From the NCBI RefSeq assembly GCF_005577435.1, contig NZ_CP040396.1, positions 2,104,501 through 2,168,500 of the forward strand: a DNA stretch of 64,000 bases. The letters are read 5' to 3'. A program made the position numbers and the translations under genes. The notes under the pieces were generated by a model. It did not search any database and had not been told where the DNA came from. It saw only the letters and a program-made list of their open reading frames with translations. Numbering within the stretch: the first letter of the stretch is position 1; every line of letters starts with the position of its first letter. This DNA comes from Paenibacillus algicola (GTDB taxonomy: Bacteria; Bacillota; Bacilli; Paenibacillales; Paenibacillaceae). This document shows positions 1 through 7,940 of the stretch, piece after piece.

Positions 1-62
1 AGGTTTATAAAGGATACAGAGTTGAACCCAGGGTAACATATTAGGAGAGAGGATGAAAAAAA

Positions 63-707
63 GTGATGCATGGCCAAGGCATTATATTTGATATGGACAA
101 TACCTTATTGCAATCCCGGATTGATTTTGAGTCCATGAAGTCTCACACCTACCAATTCTGTGTGGAGCAGGGGCTGTTATCCCCGGAATGCCTGTTATCA
201 GAGCATACAACCTCTACACTGATTGAGGAAGCCAAAGCATCCGGCTTGATGACGGAAGAGCGGTTAGCGGCGCTATGGGGCATTGCGGAGCGTTATGAGA
301 CCGAGGGAATGCTGCAGGCTGAATTGGAGCCGGGGGCGAAGGAGCTCCTGCAGTCCTTGAAAGGGAAATATCACCTGGTCGTCGTTACAAATAATGCAAC
401 ACAGGCGGCGATAAAGGCTTTGAAAAATTATGAGATCCAGGTAGAATTTGAATATGTTGTGGGAAGGGAATATATGGAGGCCTTAAAGCCTGCACCCGGT
501 GGATTTCAGTATGTGCTGAACCAATATCATCACCTGAAGCCTTCCGACTGGCTCTCGGTTGGAGACAGCTGGATTGATGGAAAAGCTTCGCAGGCAGCTG
601 GTATTCCTTTTGTGGCCTACCGCAGCGATCCTGTTCAGCTAAAATCCAAGGGCGTGCTCCCGCTTGGCGTGATTTCCCATCTTGCCGAGCTTCCGCAATG
701 GCTGTAA
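63..707 (+). CDS. HAD-superfamily hydrolase (phosphoglycolate phosphatase-like)
   Basis: Likely cytoplasmic phosphatase of the HAD subfamily IA. The four family motifs are visible: FDMDNTLL near residue 10 with the nucleophile and acid aspartates, VVTNNAT as motif II, a lysine in LKPAP, and SVGDSWIDGKAS as the metal-binding motif IV. A helical cap lies between motifs I and II. At 214 residues it is normal for the family. The start is GTG 63 or ATG 66, behind the purine-rich AGGAGAGAGG at 43-52; an ATG at 53 is in another frame and stops quickly. The GH9 gene follows 22 bases later, so the two may be co-transcribed. The substrate cannot be read from sequence. Confidence 0.85.
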   Translation: MMHGQGIIFDMDNTLLQSRIDFESMKSHTYQFCVEQGLLSPECLLSEHTTSTLIEEAKASGLMTEERLAALWGIAERYETEGMLQAELEPGAKELLQSLKGKYHLVVVTNNATQAAIKALKNYEIQVEFEYVVGREYMEALKPAPGGFQYVLNQYHHLKPSDWLSVGDSWIDGKASQAAGIPFVAYRSDPVQLKSKGVLPLGVISHLAELPQWL

Positions 708-729
708 AGAAGATGAAGGAGGGGGCATC

Positions 730-2355
730 ATGTCCAAGGTAAAAAGTAGAGGGATTCTCGTGAACCAGATTGGATATGCCGCGCATCATGTAAAAGGCTT
801 GTTGCTTACCGGCACGGAGCCGACGTTTCACATTTATAACGAAATGACGGAGGAGCTTGTCTATTCCGGTGAAGCAGAAGGACCGGTGCAGGACGATGAC
901 AGTGGGAGTGTAGTGTTTCAAGGAGATTTCACGGAGCTGCAGACGCCTGGCCGATATTATGCCGTCGCATCGGGGATGGAGCGTTCCGCTTCTTTTATTA
1001 TTGAGGAGAAGCCGTATGAAGAGCTCCAGCAGGGCTTATTAAAAGCGTTCTATTATTTTCGCTGTGGCACGGAGCTGGAAGAGGAATTCGCCGGACCTTG
1101 GGGACATGCAGCATGTCACACCGAGCCAGGGGTGATCTATGATCAAGCGTCGCAGAAGCTGGATGGGAATGGAGGATGGCATGATGCCGGAGATTATGGC
1201 AAATACGTCGTTCCCGGGGCTAAGGCGGTCGCGGATCTGCTGCTTGCCTTTGAGCTGTATCCGGCAGCCTTTACAGCTGCTCTGCCTCTTCCGGAAAGTG
1301 ACAGAATCATGCCGGATGTGCTTCATGAATGCAAAGTAGAGCTGGAGTGGCTGTTCAAGATGCAGAATCAAGAAAGTGGCGGCTCCTATCATAAACTGAC
1401 CACTCGCAGCTTTCCCGATCTGCATGTGATGCCGGAAGAGGATGAAGGAGAGCTGGTATTCTCACCGATCAGCGCCACAGCTACAGCGTGTCACACTGCT
1501 GTTATGGCTCTGGCTGCCCGGCTATATCAGCCTTATGATGCTACCTTTGCTATAGAATGTCTTCGCTCCAGCTTGAACAGCTATCGGTGGCTGGACAACC
1601 ATCCGCAAGCTCCGGGGTTTACCAATCCCGAAGGGATTACAACCGGTGAGTACGGCGACGATCAGGATGTTGATGAACGTTTCTGGGCCGCAGCCGAGCT
1701 TTATCGAACAACAGGTGATGAAATGTATCATAAGCAGCTGCGGAAGCTGGCGGAAGAGGAATTCTCCAAGACGGAGCTGGGCTGGGCGGATATGGGTGGA
1801 TATGGCACCTTCAGCTATTTACTGAACGGGGAAGGCGGAAGCGATCCTCAAGTATACGCTCTTCTGAAACAGCAGGTGCTAGCTGAGGCAGATAGGCTGC
1901 TTAAGGTGGCGAGCCATAACGGCTATCAGATTGCTATGGAGGAACAGGATTATATATGGGGCAGCAATATGGTGCTGCTGAATAGAGCAATGTTCGTGCT
2001 GCTTGCCTGCGAGCTTGAGCCTGATTTGCGCTATATTGAACTGGCCGATTCCCACTTGCACTATCTGCTGGGTCGTAATGTGCTGGATGTTTGCTATGTC
2101 ACCGGATTTGGTGATCGGCCGATTCTTTATCCGCATCATCGTCCTTCTGCTGCAGATGCAGTAATAGAGCCGGTTCCGGGGCTCGTATCCGGTGGCCCGA
2201 ACAGACATTTGAATGACGAATGCTTAAAAGAGCAAGTTTCCGGTCAGCCTGCCGCAGCTTGCTTTATCGATCATGAGGCCAGCTACGCGGGTAATGAGGT
2301 TACGATTTATTGGAATTCGCCGGCTGTTTTTGTAACAGCAGGCATGAATCGCTGA
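730..2355 (+). CDS. Glycoside hydrolase family 9 protein, apparently intracellular
   Basis: Inverting beta-glycosidase or cellulase-type enzyme. The N-terminal ~90 residues (ILVNQIGY onward) look like the Ig-like CelD_N domain, followed by the alpha6/alpha6 GH9 barrel. GGWHDAGDYGKYV carries the catalytic-base aspartates, YPHHRPS is the conserved His/Arg motif, and NEVTIYWNSPAVF near the C terminus supplies the acid glutamate. The start at ATG 730 is chosen for the AAGGAGGG just upstream; a longer frame from 682 would overlap the previous gene. There is no signal peptide, so it probably acts on imported oligosaccharides, perhaps cello-oligosaccharides or chito-oligosaccharides. The substrate is inference. 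Confidence 0.88.
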   Translation: MSKVKSRGILVNQIGYAAHHVKGLLLTGTEPTFHIYNEMTEELVYSGEAEGPVQDDDSGSVVFQGDFTELQTPGRYYAVASGMERSASFIIEEKPYEELQQGLLKAFYYFRCGTELEEEFAGPWGHAACHTEPGVIYDQASQKLDGNGGWHDAGDYGKYVVPGAKAVADLLLAFELYPAAFTAALPLPESDRIMPDVLHECKVELEWLFKMQNQESGGSYHKLTTRSFPDLHVMPEEDEGELVFSPISATATACHTAVMALAARLYQPYDATFAIECLRSSLNSYRWLDNHPQAPGFTNPEGITTGEYGDDQDVDERFWAAAELYRTTGDEMYHKQLRKLAEEEFSKTELGWADMGGYGTFSYLLNGEGGSDPQVYALLKQQVLAEADRLLKVASHNGYQIAMEEQDYIWGSNMVLLNRAMFVLLACELEPDLRYIELADSHLHYLLGRNVLDVCYVTGFGDRPILYPHHRPSAADAVIEPVPGLVSGGPNRHLNDECLKEQVSGQPAAACFIDHEASYAGNEVTIYWNSPAVFVTAGMNR

Positions 2356-2364
2356 CATCAGGAA

Positions 2365-2484
2365 TTAGTGATGAATAATGTAACTTTTGTCACCGTAATC
2401 AACAATGGAACTTCTTACGGTCGCTTTGCTGACATTGAACTCGATATCGGATGACTTCGGAACAGAAAGAGTATAAGGCCCCAT
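2365..2484 (-). CDS. Possible 39-residue ORF or C-terminal gene fragment
   Basis: A minus-strand ATG at 2484 is preceded by AAGGAGG about 12 bases upstream and reads 39 residues to a TAA at 2365-2367. The peptide (MGPYTLSVPKSSDIEF...) has a natural amino-acid mix like the edge strands of a beta-rich protein. It may be a real small protein or the tail of a broken larger one. It lies downstream of, and co-oriented with, the small secreted protein gene. No family is recognised. Confidence 0.3.
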   Translation of the reverse strand: MGPYTLSVPKSSDIEFNVSKATVRSSIVDYGDKSYIIHH

Positions 2485-2506
2485 GTTTAACCGGGACCTC
2501 CTTAGT

Positions 2507-3073
2507 GGGAAACAGCAAAATTTTCAAAAGTTTTTTAAAAATCGCTCGTGCTGGAAGCTAGTTTGCCAAACGTTTCTCCATTAACGTTATATGAGCCACC
2601 AATCCATTGAAGTACATAGTTCCCGCCGCGCATGCCTTGCGGGTATCCTTCATCAAAATCCTTCCAATCCAGAGAACCGCCTGCAGGAATAGTTGTGGTG
2701 AAATATACCAAATTACTATCTAGGTGCGTTAAATTGACAGTCACTGAATTACTACTGTAGTTCTTCATAAACAGTTTAAGATGGCCGTATCCCGCATTTA
2801 CGCTAAAGTATTGAGGTACATTTGCACCTCCAATTGCCTTAGCATTCCAAGTCTTATCAACAATAAAAGGAGTGATGCCCCCATCTTCCTTAGTATCACT
2901 CGCCTCCACAGGCTGGTCAGATGATTCTTGATGGGTGCTTGAAGAAGCCAAAGCTGTCATCGCTGTTGTTGCTAAAGCTAAAGATAGAATCACAGAAAGA
3001 GCCACTTTCTTCTCCATACATGAGCGCCCCCTAAGTACTGAAAAATTTTCTGCATTGTGGGTTGCTGTTTCCC
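2507..3073. repeat. 12-bp perfect inverted repeat flanking a secreted-protein gene
   Basis: GGGAAACAGCAA at 2507-2518 recurs as its reverse complement TTGCTGTTTCCC at 3062-3073. The pair brackets the 2535-3017 gene almost exactly, giving a 567-bp unit. No target-site duplication is obvious and no transposase is inside. It could be the ends of a small non-autonomous element, or chance plus shared expression signals. Confidence 0.4.
2535..3017 (-). CDS. Small secreted protein, unknown function
   Basis: A 160-residue protein with a clear Sec signal peptide: MEKK, a hydrophobic run and an Ala-rich end (ATTAMTALASS), so cleavage is expected near residue 25. The mature part begins with an acidic Ser/Thr linker, then a beta-rich domain with alternating hydrophobic and polar residues (KLFMKNYSSNSVTVNLTH, IPAGGSLDWKDF) reminiscent of small beta-sandwich proteins. 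It has no cysteines and no lipobox. The RBS TAGGGGG lies just upstream of the ATG on the minus strand. The gene sits inside a 12-bp inverted repeat. I do not recognise a named family. Confidence 0.75.
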   Translation of the reverse strand: MEKKVALSVILSLALATTAMTALASSSTHQESSDQPVEASDTKEDGGITPFIVDKTWNAKAIGGANVPQYFSVNAGYGHLKLFMKNYSSNSVTVNLTHLDSNLVYFTTTIPAGGSLDWKDFDEGYPQGMRGGNYVLQWIGGSYNVNGETFGKLASSTSDF

Positions 3074-3108
3074 AATATTTATAACAATTTTAAAATATAA
3101 AAGTTACA

Positions 3109-3300
3109 TTGATTTTTGAAAACACGATTCTTCCACCCGAAGAAGTCGAATCCATCGTCCAAACGGTGGGCTACTTAGATAAGGCGCGAAATTCACGCTC
3201 TATCATTTGTTTGAGTATTGGTGCGTTACAGCCAGAGAAGAATGGTCAGGGCACCGTTTCGGTGCGGATCATGCCGCTTGTAGCGGCTTGTCTCAAGTTC
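3109..3300 (+). pseudogene. Degenerate IS4-type transposase N-terminus
   Basis: From TTG 3109 the frame reads an IS4-like N-terminal stretch (LPPEEVESIVQTVGYLDKAR). Near 3190 the frame must shift by one base to continue as FTLYHLFEYW, then REEWSGHRFGADHAA and CSGLSQVHITR before a stop at about 3313. Family members normally run on for several hundred residues, so this is a truncated, frameshifted remnant. The 412-bp gap between the secreted protein and the cupin gene is otherwise explained only by this remnant and the hairpin that follows. Confidence 0.6.
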
Positions 3301-3376
3301 ACATCACACGGTGACGATGCTTGGAGTGACACTGAGGCGTTCCAAGCTGGCAGGTGATATTGAAGCTATCATACCC

Positions 3377-3429
3377 ATGCCGCTGGCATCAGGAGTCTTA
3401 CATCCTGGTGCCGCGGCATTTTAATTTTG
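3377..3429. terminator. Hairpin terminator before the cupin gene end
   Basis: ATGCCGCTGGCATCAGGA pairs with TCCTGGTGCCGCGGCAT across a short loop with two imperfect positions, followed on the plus strand by a TTTTAATTTTG tract. It lies at the 3' end of the minus-strand cupin gene and could also stop plus-strand transcripts. Confidence 0.6.
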
Positions 3430-3750
3430 TTAGGAACGCAGGAGGTCTTCCCGGATCGGTGTAAACGCATCCAATAGTGCAGAATCCTCTTCCAAAGCTG
3501 TAACGCCATGCTTGGCATGACTTGGAATGGCAATGGATTGTCCCGCAGACAAGCGATGAACTTGTCCCTCTATGACAAAGTCAAAGCTGCCCCTAAGGCA
3601 GTAGCTCATCTGCTCATGGGGATGACTATGCTCATACCCTTGAGCACCTTCCTTAAAATGAACCTCCATCATCATCAAGCTTCCTTCAGCGTTTAAAATG
3701 CAACGTTTCACGCCAGGCTCCGCATCTTCCCAAATCCCGATTTTGCTCAT
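3430..3750 (-). CDS. Cupin-domain protein
   Basis: A small single-domain cupin of about 106 residues. HSHPHEQMSYCLRG supplies the HxH-x3-4-E metal motif of cupin motif 1, and AGQSIAIPSHAKHGV is the motif 2 region with its histidine. The start at ATG 3750 is preferred over 3753 because GGAGGG on the minus strand sits 7 bases before it; a longer frame to 3822 lacks a ribosome binding site. Such stand-alone cupins bind a metal and may act as isomerases, dioxygenases or ligand sensors. The gene is monocistronic and ends at a hairpin terminator. The function is not predictable. Confidence 0.82.
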   Translation of the reverse strand: MSKIGIWEDAEPGVKRCILNAEGSLMMMEVHFKEGAQGYEHSHPHEQMSYCLRGSFDFVIEGQVHRLSAGQSIAIPSHAKHGVTALEEDSALLDAFTPIREDLLRS

Positions 3751-3919
3751 CATAATCCCTCCAGTTCCATTATTTTCTGGCAACGCTAAAAATAGCTTAC
3801 CTGTTCCCAAAAGGGAATTCAATGGGTAGATTGATTATATTCGTCATACATATAATTATTACAGGTAATGAAAAATTCACAATAATAAAGAAAACAATCG
3901 GTCGCAAGGCCAACATTAC

Positions 3920-3945
3920 GCAAACCTTACCATTTGCAAACCTTA
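3920..3945 (+). repeat. 10-bp direct repeat before the carotenoid operon
   Basis: GCAAACCTTA occurs at 3920-3929 and again at 3936-3945, 16 bases apart. The second copy overlaps the -35 element of the predicted promoter, which fits a regulator binding site. Confidence 0.5.
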
Positions 3946-3962
3946 TACAAATAAAGTATAAT
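3934..3962 (+). promoter_or_regulatory. SigA-type promoter of the carotenoid operon
   Basis: A -35 TTGCAA (3934-3939) and a consensus -10 TATAAT (3957-3962) are separated by exactly 17 bases, about 70 bases before the first crt start. TTTGCAAAC around the -35 and GTTTGTAAA just after the -10 form an imperfect inverted repeat, so the promoter is framed by a possible operator. Confidence 0.7.
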
Positions 3963-4033
3963 GTTTGTAAATTTACCGATGGGTTAATTATATTATATCT
4001 TATGTTGGGTTTTATTTATATGGAGGGATGATC

Positions 4034-5575
4034 TTGACTTCAAATCGAAAAGCGATCGTGATCGGCGCAGGTCCTGGTGGACTCGCATCTGCTATGCTTC
4101 TGGCCGGAGAGGGCTATGATGTGACCGTGTATGAGAAGCAGCCGTACATCGGCGGCAGAACATCCCGACTGGAGTTTGAAGGCTATGCATTTGATCGGGG
4201 AGCGACGTTCCTGATGATGCCGCAGCTGCTGGAGGAGCTGTTCGAATCTGTCGGACGCTCATTGCACCAATATGTTGATTTAGTGGAGCTCGATCCTTTA
4301 TATCAGCTCCGGTTTGGGGAGACCCGGATGGACGCTACCCGTAATAGAGAAGTCATGAAAGAGCGGATTGAGGAGCTGTTCCCAGGTAACGGCGAAGGCT
4401 ATGTGCGTTTCATGAAAGAAGAGAAGCTCAAGTTTGATGCCATTGCACCGCTGTTGAAGCGTCCGATATCCAGAATTACGGATTACATACGGACAGATGT
4501 TGTAAAAGCATTACCCAAACTGAACGCTTTCGACACGGTGTACGGACGGCTGTCGAAATATTATAACGATGAACGTCTAAAATACGCATTTACGTTTCAA
4601 GCGAAGTATCTCGGAATGTCTCCATGGGAGTGCCCGGGCACCTTTTCCATATTGTCTTATCTGGAGCACGAGTATGGTCTGTTTCACCCGATCGGGGGCG
4701 TCAATGCCGTCTGTGATGCCATGGCTGCCGTTGTTCAGGAATATGGCGGTACGGTCAATACTTCGACAGGCGTGAAGAAAGTATTGTCTCAGCATGGCCG
4801 AGCCAACGGTGTATTGCTGGAGAATGGAGAGAAGATTGAAGCTGATCATGTGGTCATCAATGCCGATTTTGCGACCGCGGCAAGCAAGTTGTTTGAAGAT
4901 GGACAACTGAAGAAATACACACCGGAGTACATTTCGTCGCGAAAATACTCCTGTTCGACCTTTATGCTGTACCTGGGCATTGACGGTGCTGTTGATCTCC
5001 CCCATCATACGGTCGTGTTCTCCGAGGATTATCCGAAGAATGTTGATGAAATCACCCGCCAGGGCGTACTGTCCGCAGATCCATCCATTTATGTGCATAA
5101 TCCGAGCGCTCTTGATCCCACACTGGCCCCGGCCGGACAATCTGCACTGTATGTGCTGATGCCCGTTCCTAATCTGGCAGGAGTCAGCAACTGGGAAGAT
5201 ATTCAACAGGAAATTCGCAGCTCTGTCCTATCCAGGCTGGAGCAGGAGCCGGAGCTTGCCGGGCTGTCCTCCCGCATACGGGCCGAGAAGATGATTACGC
5301 CTTTGGATTGGCAGGAGCAATATCATGTGTATCGGGGAGCCACGTTTAACCTGGCTCATTCCCTGGATCAAATGATGCACCGCCGTCCCCACAACCGATT
5401 TGAAGAGCTGGAGCACTGCTGGCTTGTTGGCGGCGGCACGCATCCAGGCAGTGGTCTGCCAACCATTTGGGAATCGGCGCGGATTAGTGTCAAGCTATTG
5501 ATGGAGCAGGATGTTAGGGAAGGCGTCAAGATGGCACCAAGATATTCAGCACAGGAGGTGCCGGTATGGAAGTAG
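4034..5575 (+). CDS. CrtN-type carotenoid desaturase (first paralogue)
   Basis: FAD-dependent carotenoid desaturase or oxidase of the CrtI/CrtN family. The N terminus has the dinucleotide-binding fold (IGAGPGGLASAMLLAG, then YEKQPYIGGRTSR). The C terminus has GGGTHPGSGLPTIWESA, the family's FAD-closing motif. Internal stretches such as YSCSTFMLYLGID and ALYVLMPVPN resemble staphylococcal CrtN. The start is taken as TTG 4034 because GGAGGG (4022-4027) abuts the ATG at 4028 but is well spaced from 4034. It heads the operon and overlaps the next gene by 10 bases. Probable role: removing hydrogens from the C30 backbone. The exact step shared with the second paralogue is not resolvable. Confidence 0.88.
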   Translation: MTSNRKAIVIGAGPGGLASAMLLAGEGYDVTVYEKQPYIGGRTSRLEFEGYAFDRGATFLMMPQLLEELFESVGRSLHQYVDLVELDPLYQLRFGETRMDATRNREVMKERIEELFPGNGEGYVRFMKEEKLKFDAIAPLLKRPISRITDYIRTDVVKALPKLNAFDTVYGRLSKYYNDERLKYAFTFQAKYLGMSPWECPGTFSILSYLEHEYGLFHPIGGVNAVCDAMAAVVQEYGGTVNTSTGVKKVLSQHGRANGVLLENGEKIEADHVVINADFATAASKLFEDGQLKKYTPEYISSRKYSCSTFMLYLGIDGAVDLPHHTVVFSEDYPKNVDEITRQGVLSADPSIYVHNPSALDPTLAPAGQSALYVLMPVPNLAGVSNWEDIQQEIRSSVLSRLEQEPELAGLSSRIRAEKMITPLDWQEQYHVYRGATFNLAHSLDQMMHRRPHNRFEELEHCWLVGGGTHPGSGLPTIWESARISVKLLMEQDVREGVKMAPRYSAQEVPVWK

Positions 5576-7086
5576 GCATTATTGGATCAGGCATCGGCGG
5601 TTTAACGGCAGCGCTGCTGCTGTCCCAACGCGGCGTAGATGTTACCGTGTATGAGAAGGCAGAGCGACTGGGCGGAAGGCTCGCTTACCAGAGAGATGAG
5701 GATGGACATTTCCAGATTGATCAAGGACCGACGATTGTACTGCTGCCCAACATGCTGCTGGACATTTTAGAAGAGGGCGGTATGGATCCAGCGGAGCTGC
5801 CATTGATGGAATGTGATCCGCTGTATGCGATTCATTATGCGGACGGCACCGTGTTCAAGAAATACCGGCAGCTGGATCTTCAGCTTCAGGAGCTGGACCG
5901 GGTGTTCCCGGGGGAGAAGAACGGGTTTCTGAGATATATGTCTGATATGGAGCAGGCGTTTGAGCAAGGCGTTCATTCGTTCCTGAAACAACCCTTCTTC
6001 CGCAAGGGACAGTTTTACACCTGGAGTAATATGAAGCTGCTGATGAAGATGAAGGCTTACAAAAGTGTACGCCGGCTGGCGGCGGATTATTTTCGGGATG
6101 AACGTCTGCAGGACGCCTTCTCGCTTCAGACGCTGTACATTGGAGGAGCGCCCTTCAGCGCCCCTGCGCTGTATACGCTCATTCCCTACGCAGAGCATGC
6201 ATTCGGTGTATGGTACCTTAAAGGAGGCTACGCAGGCCTTGTGGACCGGCTGCAGTTCATATTGGAGAGCCGTGGTGTCAGGTTCGTAACCGGGTGTAAA
6301 GCGGAACAGCTGCTGATCGAGGGCGGGAGCTGCACCGGCTTTGTTTCGGCAGAGGGAGCGGTATATAGGCATGAGTCCGTCGTTTTTAACGGAGATTTCC
6401 CGCATCTTGTGAATCTGCTGCCGGCGGGACAAAACTCGAAATCTGTCACCCATTCTGTTGAAATATCTGATAAAATACGCAATAAGGAATACGAGCCGTC
6501 ATCCGGATGCTTTTTGATTTATCTTGGCTTAAATAAACGCTATGAGCATGCCAATATCCACCAGTTCTTTCTGCCATCCTCTTTAAACCAGGGTCTCAAG
6601 CAATTGTTTACGGAGCAGAAGGTTCCTGACGAGCCTTCCTTCTACACGTTTTATCCGACTGCCTTGGATGCTAGTGCCGCACCGAAGGACCAGAGTGTGA
6701 TGTATATTCTGGTGCCAGTGCCGCCAGCGGGAGAGGTGAACTGGAACGAGCTTAAATATAAGCTCGCAGACAAAATAATGGCTGAAGCGGAGGAACGTGG
6801 CTTTGATGGATTGCGGGAATCGGTGCTTTGGATGGATATTCGCACTCCGGATGACGCTGTGAACGACGGCTTGTACCGGGGAGGAAGCTTCGGAATCGCA
6901 CCGAGCCTGAAGCAGTCTGCTGTCTTCCGGCCGCAGATTGTACCCTTTCCGGAGCTGAACGGCTTATACAGTGTTGGAGCTTCAATACACCCTGGGGGCG
7001 GCATTCCCATCGTAATGCAGGGGGCTAAACTCCTTGCCGATCATCTGACAAAGGAGAGAATCGAATGCATGCCACAAACTGTTTAG
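5566..7086 (+). CDS. crtN: CrtN-type 4,4'-diapophytoene desaturase (second paralogue)
   Basis: FAD-dependent desaturase of the CrtI/CrtN family, 506 residues. GSGIGGLTAALLLSQRG and YEKAERLGGRLAY form the FAD site, and GASIHPGGGIPIVMQGAKL is the C-terminal motif. LQTLYIG followed by EHAFGVWYLKGGYAGL matches the pattern of staphylococcal CrtN more closely than the first paralogue does, so it is the better candidate for desaturating 4,4'-diapophytoene (dehydrosqualene). AGGAGG (5553-5558) precedes ATG 5566. It overlaps both neighbours, implying translational coupling. The crtN label is by resemblance only. Confidence 0.85.
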   Translation: MEVGIIGSGIGGLTAALLLSQRGVDVTVYEKAERLGGRLAYQRDEDGHFQIDQGPTIVLLPNMLLDILEEGGMDPAELPLMECDPLYAIHYADGTVFKKYRQLDLQLQELDRVFPGEKNGFLRYMSDMEQAFEQGVHSFLKQPFFRKGQFYTWSNMKLLMKMKAYKSVRRLAADYFRDERLQDAFSLQTLYIGGAPFSAPALYTLIPYAEHAFGVWYLKGGYAGLVDRLQFILESRGVRFVTGCKAEQLLIEGGSCTGFVSAEGAVYRHESVVFNGDFPHLVNLLPAGQNSKSVTHSVEISDKIRNKEYEPSSGCFLIYLGLNKRYEHANIHQFFLPSSLNQGLKQLFTEQKVPDEPSFYTFYPTALDASAAPKDQSVMYILVPVPPAGEVNWNELKYKLADKIMAEAEERGFDGLRESVLWMDIRTPDDAVNDGLYRGGSFGIAPSLKQSAVFRPQIVPFPELNGLYSVGASIHPGGGIPIVMQGAKLLADHLTKERIECMPQTV

Positions 7087-7940
7087 TCCAATGTGAAGAA
7101 ATGATTCGTGAAGGCTCCTCTACCTTTTACAAAGCTTTTGGATACTTGCCTTCACCACGAAAAGAAGCGGTTTATGTCATTTATGCGTTTTGCCGTATGA
7201 TTGACGATTCGGTCGATGAGCCTGAACGCTCGTTATACAGCATTGATGAGCTGGAGCATCATCTAAATGAGCTGGCCACGGCTGAGGGGCATTTTATCTG
7301 GCCGGCGCTTCGCTGGCTGTTTCAGCAGTTTCCGAATTTACAGAAGGCTCCCTTTTACAAGCAGATGGAAGGGCAGCGCCGGGATCTTGTTCAAACGGAA
7401 TACAACACGATGGAAGAGCTGGAGCATTATTGTTATCTTGTGGCGGGTACCGTCGGTGAAATGCTGCTGCCCGTGCTGCATGAGTCACCCGATGAGAAGG
7501 TCGTGGAATCGGGAGTATATCTCGGCAAGGCCATGCAGATTGTGAACATCGTGCGGGATATCGGAGAGGACAAAAGACGTGGACGCCGCTATGTTCCGCT
7601 GGATTGGATGCAGGAGTGCGGATACAGTGAGGAATGTTTTCAGGCTGAGGACGTTAATGAAGGACTTAAGCAGCTGATTCTCAAGCTGGAGCAGAAGGCG
7701 AAGGAATGGTTCGCGCTTGGCCTGCGGGATTTGGATACGTATCCGACATCCAGCGCATTCAGCGTGGAGCTGGCAGCGCTTTTCTACGGCAGTATTCTCG
7801 ACGCTGTAAAAAGCAATGAGTATCAGGTATTCAGAAAGCGCGCCTATGTGAGCGGCGTTCAGAAGGCGTCCATGCTGCTTTCCATAATGAGGAGATATAA
7901 TATGAGCAACCATAAAGCCGAAAGCAGTGCAGTCTCATGA
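7065..7940 (+). CDS. crtM: Squalene/phytoene synthase family, CrtM-type
   Basis: Head-to-head prenyl synthase, expected to join two farnesyl diphosphates into 4,4'-diapophytoene, the committed C30 step. Both aspartate-rich metal sites are present: DDSVD at residues 47-51 and DIGED at 165-169 followed by RRGRRYVP. At 291 residues it matches CrtM length. The ATG at 7065 follows AAGGAG with 8-base spacing and lies 22 bases inside the previous gene. No other synthase is visible, so the two desaturases and the oxidase should work on its product. The C30 rather than C40 choice is inferred from the CrtN, CrtP and CrtQ-like partners. Confidence 0.9.
   Translation: MHATNCLVQCEEMIREGSSTFYKAFGYLPSPRKEAVYVIYAFCRMIDDSVDEPERSLYSIDELEHHLNELATAEGHFIWPALRWLFQQFPNLQKAPFYKQMEGQRRDLVQTEYNTMEELEHYCYLVAGTVGEMLLPVLHESPDEKVVESGVYLGKAMQIVNIVRDIGEDKRRGRRYVPLDWMQECGYSEECFQAEDVNEGLKQLILKLEQKAKEWFALGLRDLDTYPTSSAFSVELAALFYGSILDAVKSNEYQVFRKRAYVSGVQKASMLLSIMRRYNMSNHKAESSAVS

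Noticed and set aside
3822..4031. 69-residue open frame over the carotenoid promoter
   Set aside because: It has no ribosome binding site, an AT-rich composition giving an Ile/Lys/Asn-rich product, and it covers the predicted promoter and repeats.
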